Part shown: piece after piece, positions 1 through 5,431 of the stretch
Layout: each line of letters starts with the position of its first letter
Numbering within the stretch: position 1 is the stretch's first letter
NCBI GenBank assembly: GCA_001803645.1
Contig: MHDW01000055.1
Location: forward strand, 1 to 7,277
Direction: 5' to 3'
Source: Nitrospirae bacterium GWC2_42_7
Lineage (GTDB): Bacteria > Nitrospirota > Thermodesulfovibrionia > Thermodesulfovibrionales > UBA6898
DNA length: 7,277 bases
Made by a program: the position numbers and the translations under genes
Notes under the pieces: model-generated
The model's input: only the letters and a program-made list of their open reading frames with translations
Databases searched by the model: none
Told to the model about the DNA's origin: nothing

Positions 1-514
1 TCATATCGCTTTTTATCGCAGCTACAACCGAAGGATCATTGATCGGAACCCCGTCTAGTTCTGCCTTAATAACGCCTGTATCAAGAGAATAACTGTTGTC
101 ACCCTTAATATAGTCAAAAATAAAATCAATGCCGGGATTTCCGGCAATAAGGACTATAAGTGTATCAGCAATATTGCCTATAGGTTTCCGGTCTATATGG
201 CTATATCTGAAATGAGCGCTGACAACTGTGCCGGAATTTTCAACAGACTTTATTGTCATGTTCCCGTCAGCCTCTCTTGCGGATTGGGCAAGCAGAGGAA
301 GTCCCAATCCAACCTTTCTGGTCGTACGTGAGGTATGGAAGGGATCAAGCACTTTTTCAACCAGTGTCTTTGGTATCCCTTTCCCATTATCTTCAATTAC
401 CACAGAGAGAATATCGTTTTGAATATCTTCCGTGATCCTGATCTTAACAACCGTGGCACCGGCAGCAACAGAATTTTCGGCTACATCCAGCAGATGAAGT
501 GAAATGTCTTGCAT
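1..514 (-). CDS. GHKL (histidine-kinase-like) ATPase, hydrogenase-cluster type, 3' end off window
   Basis: Small cytoplasmic ATP-binding protein with the Bergerat fold of histidine kinases but no dimerisation/phosphoacceptor domain. The ATG at 514 is followed by 171 codons and the frame is still open at the left edge. All nucleotide-binding boxes are visible: N box LLDVAENS (residues 8-15, Asn14), G1 EDNGKGIP (41-48), F box DPFHTSR (57-63) and G2 VGLGLPL (68-74). The second half (SHIDRKPIGNIADT at 105-118, then NPGIDF at 126-131) matches my memory of the approximately 180-residue ATPases encoded among subunits of NAD(P)-linked [FeFe] hydrogenases, so only a few residues should be missing. It lies 12 bases downstream of the precorrin-2 dehydrogenase gene, probably in the same transcript, with only a weak Shine-Dalgarno. 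What it phosphorylates or regulates is not known. An anti-sigma-factor-type kinase is the alternative reading. The fold is secure; the hydrogenase link is inference because the downstream genes lie outside the window. Confidence 0.88.
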   Translation of the reverse strand, partial: MQDISLHLLDVAENSVAAGATVVKIRITEDIQNDILSVVIEDNGKGIPKTLVEKVLDPFHTSRTTRKVGLGLPLLAQSAREADGNMTIKSVENSGTVVSAHFRYSHIDRKPIGNIADTLIVLIAGNPGIDFIFDYIKGDNSYSLDTGVIKAELDGVPINDPSVVAAIKSDM

Positions 515-526
515 ATCTCGTTTACT

Positions 527-1183
527 CTAATTTCCTGAGGCCTTCAGCCTCATTAACTTCTGAAGTATGCTTTTCCTGACTTCAGCCAGGCCTTTTTTCC
601 TCAAACTATCAAGTATCTTTTCTGAAGCAAGGCCTTTTAAGAACTTCTCTCTCGCATTCTTTTCCTTTATACTGGCCATAGCCTCTGCACGGACCTTCTT
701 GATGAACCGAAGATAGCTTGAAAATTCATTGCCATACTGTTTTTCGAGTTCTTTTCTTATTGCTTTCGAAAATGCAGGGCTTGTTCCTCCTGTTGATATT
801 GCAATGGTCAGATCCCCTTTTTTAACAATAGAGGGCGTTATGCAATTGCAGAGTAAAGGCACATCAACCACATTTACAAGCGCCGGGGCTTCAGCAGAGA
901 TCTTCCTGTTTATGTCCGGAGAATTCGTAGCAGCAACAACCAAAAAAGCCCCTTTTAGATCCCCTTTTTTATAGGCACGTTGTATATGACCGATCCTTTT
1001 TGCTGTTTTTTCCCGAAGTAATCTTCTTGTAATGTCAAGGCTGATAACAGTTACATCCGCGCCTGTTTTGATAAGTGAAAGAACTTTTCGCTCAGCTACC
1101 TTCCCGCCGCCGACAACAACAGTTTTCTTTGCTTTTAAGTTAAGAAAAACAGGGTAGTAATTCAGCTTTGAGGAGGGATGCAC
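527..1183 (-). CDS. Precorrin-2 dehydrogenase / sirohydrochlorin ferrochelatase (CysG N-terminal/Met8p type)
   Basis: This 218-residue cytoplasmic enzyme oxidises precorrin-2 to sirohydrochlorin with NAD+, and in some members also inserts iron to give siroheme. It corresponds to the N-terminal half of CysG and to yeast Met8p, with no methyltransferase domain, as in stand-alone versions. The N terminus has YYPVFLNLKAKK followed by the Rossmann loop VVGGGKVAERK (residues 23-33). NVVDVP at 104-109 carries Asp107, the likely counterpart of the catalytic aspartate. TPSIVKKGDL and ISTGGTSPAFSK (129-140) form the family core. The C-terminal third is Lys-rich and helical. The start is GTG at 1183, chosen because it places YYPVF at the usual distance from the N terminus; it lies 3 bases after the stop of the BamD-POTRA gene and has no clear ribosome binding site, so translational coupling is likely. 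The product could feed siroheme, d1 or alternative heme synthesis, or cobalamin; the window does not decide which. Confidence 0.93.
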   Translation of the reverse strand: MHPSSKLNYYPVFLNLKAKKTVVVGGGKVAERKVLSLIKTGADVTVISLDITRRLLREKTAKRIGHIQRAYKKGDLKGAFLVVAATNSPDINRKISAEAPALVNVVDVPLLCNCITPSIVKKGDLTIAISTGGTSPAFSKAIRKELEKQYGNEFSSYLRFIKKVRAEAMASIKEKNAREKFLKGLASEKILDSLRKKGLAEVRKSILQKLMRLKASGN

Positions 1184-1186
1184 AAT

Positions 1187-2668
1187 CTATTTTTTGACAG
1201 GTTGAGGTTTGTCCCCTTCTTCAATATTAAAAAGAACCTGAACAGTTCTGTTCTGGTCATCAGGGACAATGTCTTGTTTGATAGAAGGAAGGTTATATCC
1301 GTTCTTTGAGTAAACTTTCGATATTGAGGAAATGTTTTTCTCAATTTTGGTCTTGTTGAAAATAGCACCTGGCACCACAGAGACTTTTTTCATCAGGATT
1401 TCGCTATTGAGCGCTTTATTTCCATTGAAATCTATTGAAGAAACCTTATATTGGTCTCCTTCCGTGATCCTGATAACTATTGTCATTGTATTTTTATTCT
1501 CGTTGACAATGATCTCAGGCCCATCTATTACAACCCTTATGAATCCATGGTCAAAATAAAGGTCCTTAATTTTCGAAATATCTTTCTCCATCTGATCTTT
1601 TTTATAATATCCGGAGGAAGTTATGAAGGAAAAGAAGCCCCTTTTACTTGTTCCCATGGCCTTTTTTATTTTCCGTTTGGATATGTTCTTGTTCCCAATG
1701 ATCATTAGATTCTTAATCTTGATCCTTGAACCTTCAGCCACAAAAGAAGATTTTCTTTCGGCAGGCTCTGCCTCCAGAGTCTCTTTCTTTGCAGTCTTGA
1801 CCTGCATAGGCTCTTCTTTGGTTGGTTTCACCTGCTCAGATTTCTTCTTTATGGTTATTACCGGAAAAGGGCCTTTTTTTACAGTAGGAACAAGGGCCTG
1901 TTCTTTTTTTGCCTTGTTTGAAAGAGCAAGTTCTTTTTTTGCATCCGCAGCAAAGGGTACATTGGGATATTTTTCTATAAGACGTTCAAATAATTCTTCA
2001 GCTTTTTCTTCCTTGCCGTCTTTTTTATATGCGATGCCAAGGCTGAGCAACACCTTAGCTTCATTGTTGTAATCAGGAAATTTCTGAAGAAGGGTCTCAA
2101 ATCTCATAATAGCCGCATTGTATGACCCATTTTTCAAGTAAAAATCCCCTACGATAAACTCATACTCCGCCATTATGCTTCTGCACTTTTCTATCCTTAT
2201 TTCTATAAGGTCCTTGTAAGGATTTCTGGGGTAATTTTGTTTTAATCTCTCGAATTCTGCAAGTGCCCTTGCAGCTCCGCTATATCCTCTCTCCGGACTT
2301 TCGATCTCATTAAAATAGATCATGGCTGTCTGATACTGGGCATACACCGCATTCCGGTGATCAGGATAACTTTCTAGAAATCTTCTGAATTCTGCAGCCG
2401 CAAGCTCGGTCTCGCCTTCATTTACATAAGAATCAGCTATTCTCAACTGTGCAAGTGGGGCGAATTTTCTGGAAAAGTCCCTGTTCTTAATTTCAAAGAG
2501 AAGCGTTCTTGCCTCTTCATATTTTTTATCGTCTATCATCTTGTTAGCCTTTTCAAAGGACTTTTCCGCATCAAACCGTTCTGTGGTTTTGACCGGCGTC
2601 GGGCCTCCGCATGAAGATAGTCCAAAAATAAACATGGCAAGAAGAATATACTTAAGAATTTTCATCAT
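1187..2668 (-). CDS. BamD-POTRA fusion: outer-membrane lipoprotein with YfiO/BamD TPR domain and two BamA-type POTRA domains
   Basis: This 493-residue lipoprotein probably acts on the periplasmic side of the outer membrane in beta-barrel protein assembly. A type II signal peptide ends in the lipobox LSSC with lipidated Cys20. Residues about 30-250 are a full BamD domain made of TPR-like helices, with the conserved stretches ESYPDHRNAVYAQYQTA, SPERGYSGAARA and AEYEFIVGDFYLKNG. Residues 241-310 form seven Lys-rich decapeptide repeats. Residues about 315-404 are a POTRA domain (NLMIIGNKNIS, then GFFSFITSSGYY and DLYFDHGF) and 405-486 are a second (ITEGDQYKVSSIDFNGNKAL, GAIFNKTKIEKN, SKNGYN, ending NIEEGD). 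These resemble POTRA 3 and 4 of BamA; E. coli BamA has the same ITEGDQYK junction. No beta-barrel follows. Ordinary BamD is about half this length and lacks POTRA. The reading frame is uninterrupted across the join. The start is ATG 2668, or the adjoining ATG 2665; neither has a Shine-Dalgarno at normal spacing. Domain identities are strong; the joint function is inferred. Confidence 0.9.
   Translation of the reverse strand: MMKILKYILLAMFIFGLSSCGGPTPVKTTERFDAEKSFEKANKMIDDKKYEEARTLLFEIKNRDFSRKFAPLAQLRIADSYVNEGETELAAAEFRRFLESYPDHRNAVYAQYQTAMIYFNEIESPERGYSGAARALAEFERLKQNYPRNPYKDLIEIRIEKCRSIMAEYEFIVGDFYLKNGSYNAAIMRFETLLQKFPDYNNEAKVLLSLGIAYKKDGKEEKAEELFERLIEKYPNVPFAADAKKELALSNKAKKEQALVPTVKKGPFPVITIKKKSEQVKPTKEEPMQVKTAKKETLEAEPAERKSSFVAEGSRIKIKNLMIIGNKNISKRKIKKAMGTSKRGFFSFITSSGYYKKDQMEKDISKIKDLYFDHGFIRVVIDGPEIIVNENKNTMTIVIRITEGDQYKVSSIDFNGNKALNSEILMKKVSVVPGAIFNKTKIEKNISSISKVYSKNGYNLPSIKQDIVPDDQNRTVQVLFNIEEGDKPQPVKK
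1739..1948 (-). repeat. Seven tandem 30-bp (decapeptide) units encoding the BamD-POTRA linker
   Basis: Seven consecutive 30-bp units lie in register with no insertions or deletions. In coding order they start at 1948, 1918, 1888, 1858, 1828, 1798 and 1768. The encoded decapeptides follow a loose xx(A/V/I)KK(E/K)xxxV pattern: ADAKKELALS is the first, NKAKKEQALV the second, ITIKKKSEQV the fourth and KTAKKETLEA the sixth; the last (EPAERKSSFV) is the most decayed. The first unit is also the final helix of the BamD domain, so the array may have grown by duplication of that helix end. Units one to three each contain a run of seven A on the coding strand, spaced exactly 30 bases apart. The periodicity is seen directly; its origin is inference. 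Confidence 0.8.
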
Positions 2669-2672
2669 GATA

Positions 2673-2701
2673 TTTAAACTGCAAACCCCTATTTAAGTCA
2701 A
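2673..2701 (-). promoter_or_regulatory. Putative sigma70-type promoter of the BamD-POTRA operon
   Basis: On the minus strand TTGACT (2701-2696) is followed by a 17-base spacer and TTTAAA (2678-2673). The fit is 5/6 to the -35 and 4/6 to the -10 consensus with ideal spacing. Only four bases separate the -10 from ATG 2668, so transcription from it would begin within the first codons, close to the second ATG (2665). Either the mRNA is leaderless or a different promoter is used. No experimental start is known. Confidence 0.4.
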
Positions 2702-2814
2702 GCAATAGCATACAGGATTATCGTCTTTGTCTGCCCTGTTAGAAAGCCTTCGCCATTCTAATATATATACCTGGCAAGCGCATAATAAGCGAGACAGGTC
2801 TTTGATTTTTAATT

Positions 2815-2839
2815 GTAGGGGCGAACGGTGTTCGCCCTC
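2815..2839. repeat. REP-like palindromic interspersed repeat
   Basis: GGGCGAAC (2819-2826) and GTTCGCCC (2830-2837) form a perfect 8-bp stem with a GGT loop, and 2818/2838 can add a G-U pair. It starts with the TGTAGGGGCGAACGG-type sequence that I recall as a common dispersed intergenic repeat in many environmental genomes. Only one copy is present here, so its repeat status rests on recognition. It lacks an adjoining T-run on either strand and does not look like a rho-independent terminator. It could still act as a transcript-stabilising hairpin 3' of the BamE-like gene. Confidence 0.6.
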
Positions 2840-2877
2840 TCTGTCTGTTAAACAAAAGAAATGAAAAAAGGGGCAGG

Positions 2878-3252
2878 CTAATACACAACTCCTTTAGGTG
2901 CAAAGGCTATATGGTCGAGCTTTTCACTTCCATCAATAAAATACAGATTTAACCCTCCGTCAGAAAATGCATATCTCCAGACCTCCATTTTTGCTCCCAT
3001 CGGGATCTTATCCCAAAATTCTTCTTCAGGCCCCCAAATATATTTATTGCTCTTACCCGAATCTATTATCTTGTCAGGAGGGCCGAGCATTTCGCGGACT
3101 GTCTGTTTTGATTGCCCAATCTTTATCTTTGTTCTTATCTGCTCATAGGTTTTTGAGTCATCTGCAAAACAGAGAGTCCCGGAACATATTAAGACCGGAA
3201 TGCAGATCAATATCGCAAAACAAACACTTATAATTTTAATCTGCTTATTCAA
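2878..3252 (-). CDS. Secreted BamE/SmpA/OmlA-like small protein
   Basis: This 124-residue periplasmic protein has a Sec signal peptide (residues 1-30, hydrophobic core 8-28, cleavage expected after CFA before DDSK). The mature part carries the signature of the SmpA/OmlA (BamE) fold: KIKIGQSKQTVREMLGPPD (42-60), then a WRYAF strand (92-96) and the C-terminal strands LNLYFIDG and LDHIAF. In BamE this fold belongs to the outer-membrane barrel-assembly complex, but related small proteins have other roles. True BamE is a lipoprotein; neither LIC nor TLC here has the small residue needed before a lipobox Cys, so this is probably soluble. The start is TTG 3252 without its own Shine-Dalgarno, 19 bases after the stop of the GGDEF/HD-GYP gene, and the two are likely co-transcribed. 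The signal peptide would be unbroken from this start. The fold call is moderate and the exact role unknown. Confidence 0.75.
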   Translation of the reverse strand: MNKQIKIISVCFAILICIPVLICSGTLCFADDSKTYEQIRTKIKIGQSKQTVREMLGPPDKIIDSGKSNKYIWGPEEEFWDKIPMGAKMEVWRYAFSDGGLNLYFIDGSEKLDHIAFAPKGVVY

Positions 3253-3272
3253 AATATTACGTGATATATCAT
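3249..3272 (-). other. Possible 7-codon coupling mini-ORF before the BamE-like gene
   Basis: AGAGGA (3283-3278) is followed after 5 bases by ATG 3272, which overlaps the TGA stop of the upstream gene as TGATG. It encodes MIYHVIF and ends in TGA (3251-3249), which overlaps the TTG start of the BamE-like gene as TTGA. The arrangement would pass ribosomes from the c-di-GMP gene to the TTG start. Adding one T in the adjoining T-run would instead place this ATG in frame with the BamE-like protein, so a homopolymer error is an alternative explanation. Confidence 0.3.
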
Positions 3273-5269
3273 CAATTTCCTCTACGCTTTTCTTTAGGGT
3301 CCGGCAGGTTTTTCAAGAAATCAACGAGTGACTTTACAACCTCAGGGTCAAACTGCTTTCCGGCCTCGCTCTCAAGTTCAGCTACAGCCTCAAGCTTGGT
3401 TTTCCGTTTTTTATAAGGCCTGCTGGAAGTCATAGCGTGGTAAGCCTCTACAACACCTAATATCTTTGCTGCAAGCGGTATCTCCTCAGCCTGAAGCCCG
3501 TGCGGATAACCCTTTCCATCATAGCGCTCATGATGATACAGGATAGCAGGAAGAACGTAATCAGATCCTGGGTGATGTTTAAGCAGCATCTCTGTAAGGC
3601 CAGGATGCCCCTTTATGATCTTCTTTTCCTCTTCTGTAAGCGCGCCGGGCTTATTAAGAATATTGTCAGGTATGGCCAGATTTCCGATATCATGCAAAAG
3701 ACTCGCTATTCTTAAACCTTCAACCTGGGCCTCATCCAGCTTTAGTTCCTTGCCTATCTTTACAGAGAGAGCTGCGACTTCAAAAGAATGTCCTTTCATA
3801 TAATTGGACTTCGAATCTATTGCCTTGGCAAGCTCCTTTATACTTGTCAGAGATGTATCGCGCAGAATACTTTTGAGTTCTTCAGGTATATCATCTTCAG
3901 TCTTGCCTTTGATATCATAATATCTGCAAGACATGTTCCTTCCATTCTCCTTTGCAAAATAAAGCCCCTGATCTGCTTTTTTCAGCAACATTTCACTTCC
4001 GTCAGCATCATCAGGATAGGTCGCATAACCAATACTGACTGTTACGGTGGTATGTTGTTCGTTCTGAAGCAGAAAATCATGTGTACTTACATTGTTTCTA
4101 AGTCTCTCAGCAACAACAAGTGCCTGTGGACCAGTTGTCTCAGGAAGTATTATTGCAAATTCTTCGCCCCCGTATCTTGCAGCAAAATCCGTATTTCGTA
4201 TGTTCTTCTGTATCAGCTCGGCAATTGTCTTTAATACCCTGTCTCCTGACTGATGCCCATATGTGTCATTAAAAGATTTAAAGTGGTCGATATCTACCAT
4301 CAACAGAGAAATATCTCTGGCATATCTGACAGCCCTTTCCATTTCCTCATCGAGCCTTTTCATAAATACCCTGTGATTATTCAGGGATGTCAAGCCGTCT
4401 GTTGTTGCATAACGTATGATCTCTTTCTGCATTGTGATCGCCTGAAATGCCTGAAATGTAAAACCAAAAAGCACATCCTCATCTTCTTCTGTAAAACCGT
4501 CTTCCTTATTGGCAAGCACAATTAATCCCACCACTTTTTTATCAGCTGATGACATGGGTATTGCGAGCATATTCTTAACGCTAAAGTGAGATCCGGGTAT
4601 TTCTCCTGATAAAGTGTTTGTTCTGTAAGGCATGAATGTCCTGATCGCATTGCTGAAAATGCCGTTAAGCATTGTCTTTGCACAATCCATGGATGTCTCT
4701 TCCACGAATGTGTTCAGGAATATTTTTAGTTCCGGTTCTGATCCAGCCTCCGGTCTTTCAAGAATAAAAATGCCACTGTGCTCTGCCTTCAGGAGGTCTC
4801 TTGTCCTGTTTATAAAAGTACGGAGTATCTCTTCAACGTTCATTCCTGAGGCGATAAATCCCATCAGTTCGTTAAGGATCGCCTGCTCTCTGACTACTTC
4901 CTGTTCTTTTGCAATCGAATCAGTAAGTTTTTTTAGCTTATCCTCCATCGCTTCAGCCATTTTATTGACGCTTTTTGAAAGACTGTCGAGTTCATCTTCG
5001 GAACTTATGTTGATTCTTTTCCCTGTCTCGCCCCCGGCTATTGCTTCGCTTACTCCTTTTATTGTCTTTATCGGCCTGATAATGATCTTCGAGAGGATGA
5101 TCTGTGATACAACCAGAGCAAGAAACATTATCACGCCTATCGCAATAATGATCAGCAAAGGACGGTCAAAAGATATGGATTTGGTAAAAATTGAGAAAAC
5201 AATAAGTGCAGCTATTGATAGTAAGGTGATTATTATAGTGTAGACATCGAATTTTCTGGCTAACTTCAT
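3272..5269 (-). CDS. Membrane-bound HAMP-GAF-GGDEF-HD-GYP c-di-GMP synthesis/degradation protein
   Basis: A 665-residue inner-membrane signalling protein. Two transmembrane helices (about 8-28 and 38-60) flank a loop of only about nine residues, so there is no periplasmic sensor domain. A HAMP domain follows (about 61-113, with RPIKTI and SEDELDSLSKSVNKM), then a short coiled coil, a GAF domain (about 130-285), a GGDEF domain (about 286-450) and an HD-GYP domain (about 470-655). The cyclase signature GGEEF (367-371) is intact, and RNTD (358-361) lies five residues before it, a canonical product-inhibition I-site, so c-di-GMP synthesis is expected. The phosphodiesterase half keeps H494, H526-D527, H555, H579-H580 and GYP (587-589). 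It diverges at N530 (HDIGN instead of HDIGK), E608 (usual Asp ligand) and H611 (usual Asp of DAMTS). Its activity is therefore less certain. The gene is probably first in its transcript and may be coupled to the BamE-like gene. The ATG start has no strong Shine-Dalgarno but gives a complete N-terminal helix. Confidence 0.93.
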   Translation of the reverse strand: MKLARKFDVYTIIITLLSIAALIVFSIFTKSISFDRPLLIIIAIGVIMFLALVVSQIILSKIIIRPIKTIKGVSEAIAGGETGKRINISSEDELDSLSKSVNKMAEAMEDKLKKLTDSIAKEQEVVREQAILNELMGFIASGMNVEEILRTFINRTRDLLKAEHSGIFILERPEAGSEPELKIFLNTFVEETSMDCAKTMLNGIFSNAIRTFMPYRTNTLSGEIPGSHFSVKNMLAIPMSSADKKVVGLIVLANKEDGFTEEDEDVLFGFTFQAFQAITMQKEIIRYATTDGLTSLNNHRVFMKRLDEEMERAVRYARDISLLMVDIDHFKSFNDTYGHQSGDRVLKTIAELIQKNIRNTDFAARYGGEEFAIILPETTGPQALVVAERLRNNVSTHDFLLQNEQHTTVTVSIGYATYPDDADGSEMLLKKADQGLYFAKENGRNMSCRYYDIKGKTEDDIPEELKSILRDTSLTSIKELAKAIDSKSNYMKGHSFEVAALSVKIGKELKLDEAQVEGLRIASLLHDIGNLAIPDNILNKPGALTEEEKKIIKGHPGLTEMLLKHHPGSDYVLPAILYHHERYDGKGYPHGLQAEEIPLAAKILGVVEAYHAMTSSRPYKKRKTKLEAVAELESEAGKQFDPEVVKSLVDFLKNLPDPKEKRRGN

Positions 5270-5431
5270 CTTTAGATATACCTGTTAAAAAATGAGTCCC
5301 TTTCCAAGTCCAGGATTTTGAGTTGACTCTTAATTATAGCATCGTTGTCTAGACTTTTCGGAAACTATTTATTCTACCGTAAATTTCAGCATTCCTTGCC
5401 AAAGCATTCATGGGGGTGGTATCTTTTACGT
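5270..5431. other. Shared intergenic region between divergent genes
   Basis: This 162-bp region separates the c-di-GMP gene (minus) from the radical SAM gene (plus) and should hold both promoters. Besides the minus-strand TATAAT at 5333-5338, it has an 8-bp palindrome GTCTAGAC (5347-5354) lying between the two predicted start regions. A weak plus-strand pair, TTGTCT (5345-5350) and TTTATT (5368-5373) with a 17-base spacer, is a low-confidence promoter candidate. No riboswitch-like structure was recognised. Confidence 0.5.
5333..5361 (-). promoter_or_regulatory. Putative promoter of the GGDEF/HD-GYP gene
   Basis: On the minus strand a perfect TATAAT (5338-5333) lies 63 bases before ATG 5269. 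Seventeen bases further upstream is CCGAAA (5361-5356), only a 3/6 match to the -35 consensus. This would give a leader of roughly 55-60 bases. The -10 is convincing and the -35 weak, so an activator may be needed. Confidence 0.4.

Larger units (their letters stand above)
2669..2877. other. Intergenic region between the BamE-like and BamD-POTRA genes
   Basis: This 209-bp stretch holds no credible gene. It contains, left to right: the promoter-like sequence next to the BamD-POTRA start; an inverted repeat TTAGAA/TTCTAA at 2739-2744 and 2756-2761 around an 11-base loop; an AT-alternating tract near 2760-2769; and a GC-rich palindrome at 2819-2837. On the minus strand a run of six T follows the BamE-like stop closely, but no clear stem precedes it. 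The gap probably separates two transcription units on the same strand. Confidence 0.6.

Noticed and set aside
1623..2072. 149-codon open frame on the plus strand
   Set aside because: It is antisense to the BamD and linker region; the Phe runs come from the A-rich repeat units on the other strand.
2819..2837. Hairpin as a rho-independent terminator
   Set aside because: No T-run follows the stem on either strand; the only nearby run of six T on the minus strand precedes the hairpin.
3163..3190. Lipobox in the BamE-like protein
   Set aside because: The cysteines at residues 23 and 28 are preceded by Ile and Leu rather than Gly, Ala or Ser, and a good signal peptidase I site (CFA before DD) follows.
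3788..4234. 148-codon open frame on the plus strand
   Set aside because: It is antisense to the GGDEF and linker part of the c-di-GMP gene and has no domain-like features.
4632..5243. 203-codon open frame on the plus strand
   Set aside because: It is antisense to the well-supported HAMP/GAF part of the c-di-GMP gene, and its translation shows only Ser/Ile-rich composition with no recognisable domain.
5323..5351. Plus-strand promoter from TTGACT at 5323
   Set aside because: The -35 is good, but the hexamers at 16-18 base spacing match TATAAT at only about two positions.
5270..5431. c-di-GMP riboswitch upstream of the c-di-GMP gene or the radical SAM gene
   Set aside because: I looked for a conserved aptamer-like fold and found no recognisable stems or tetraloop/receptor pattern in this short AT-rich region.
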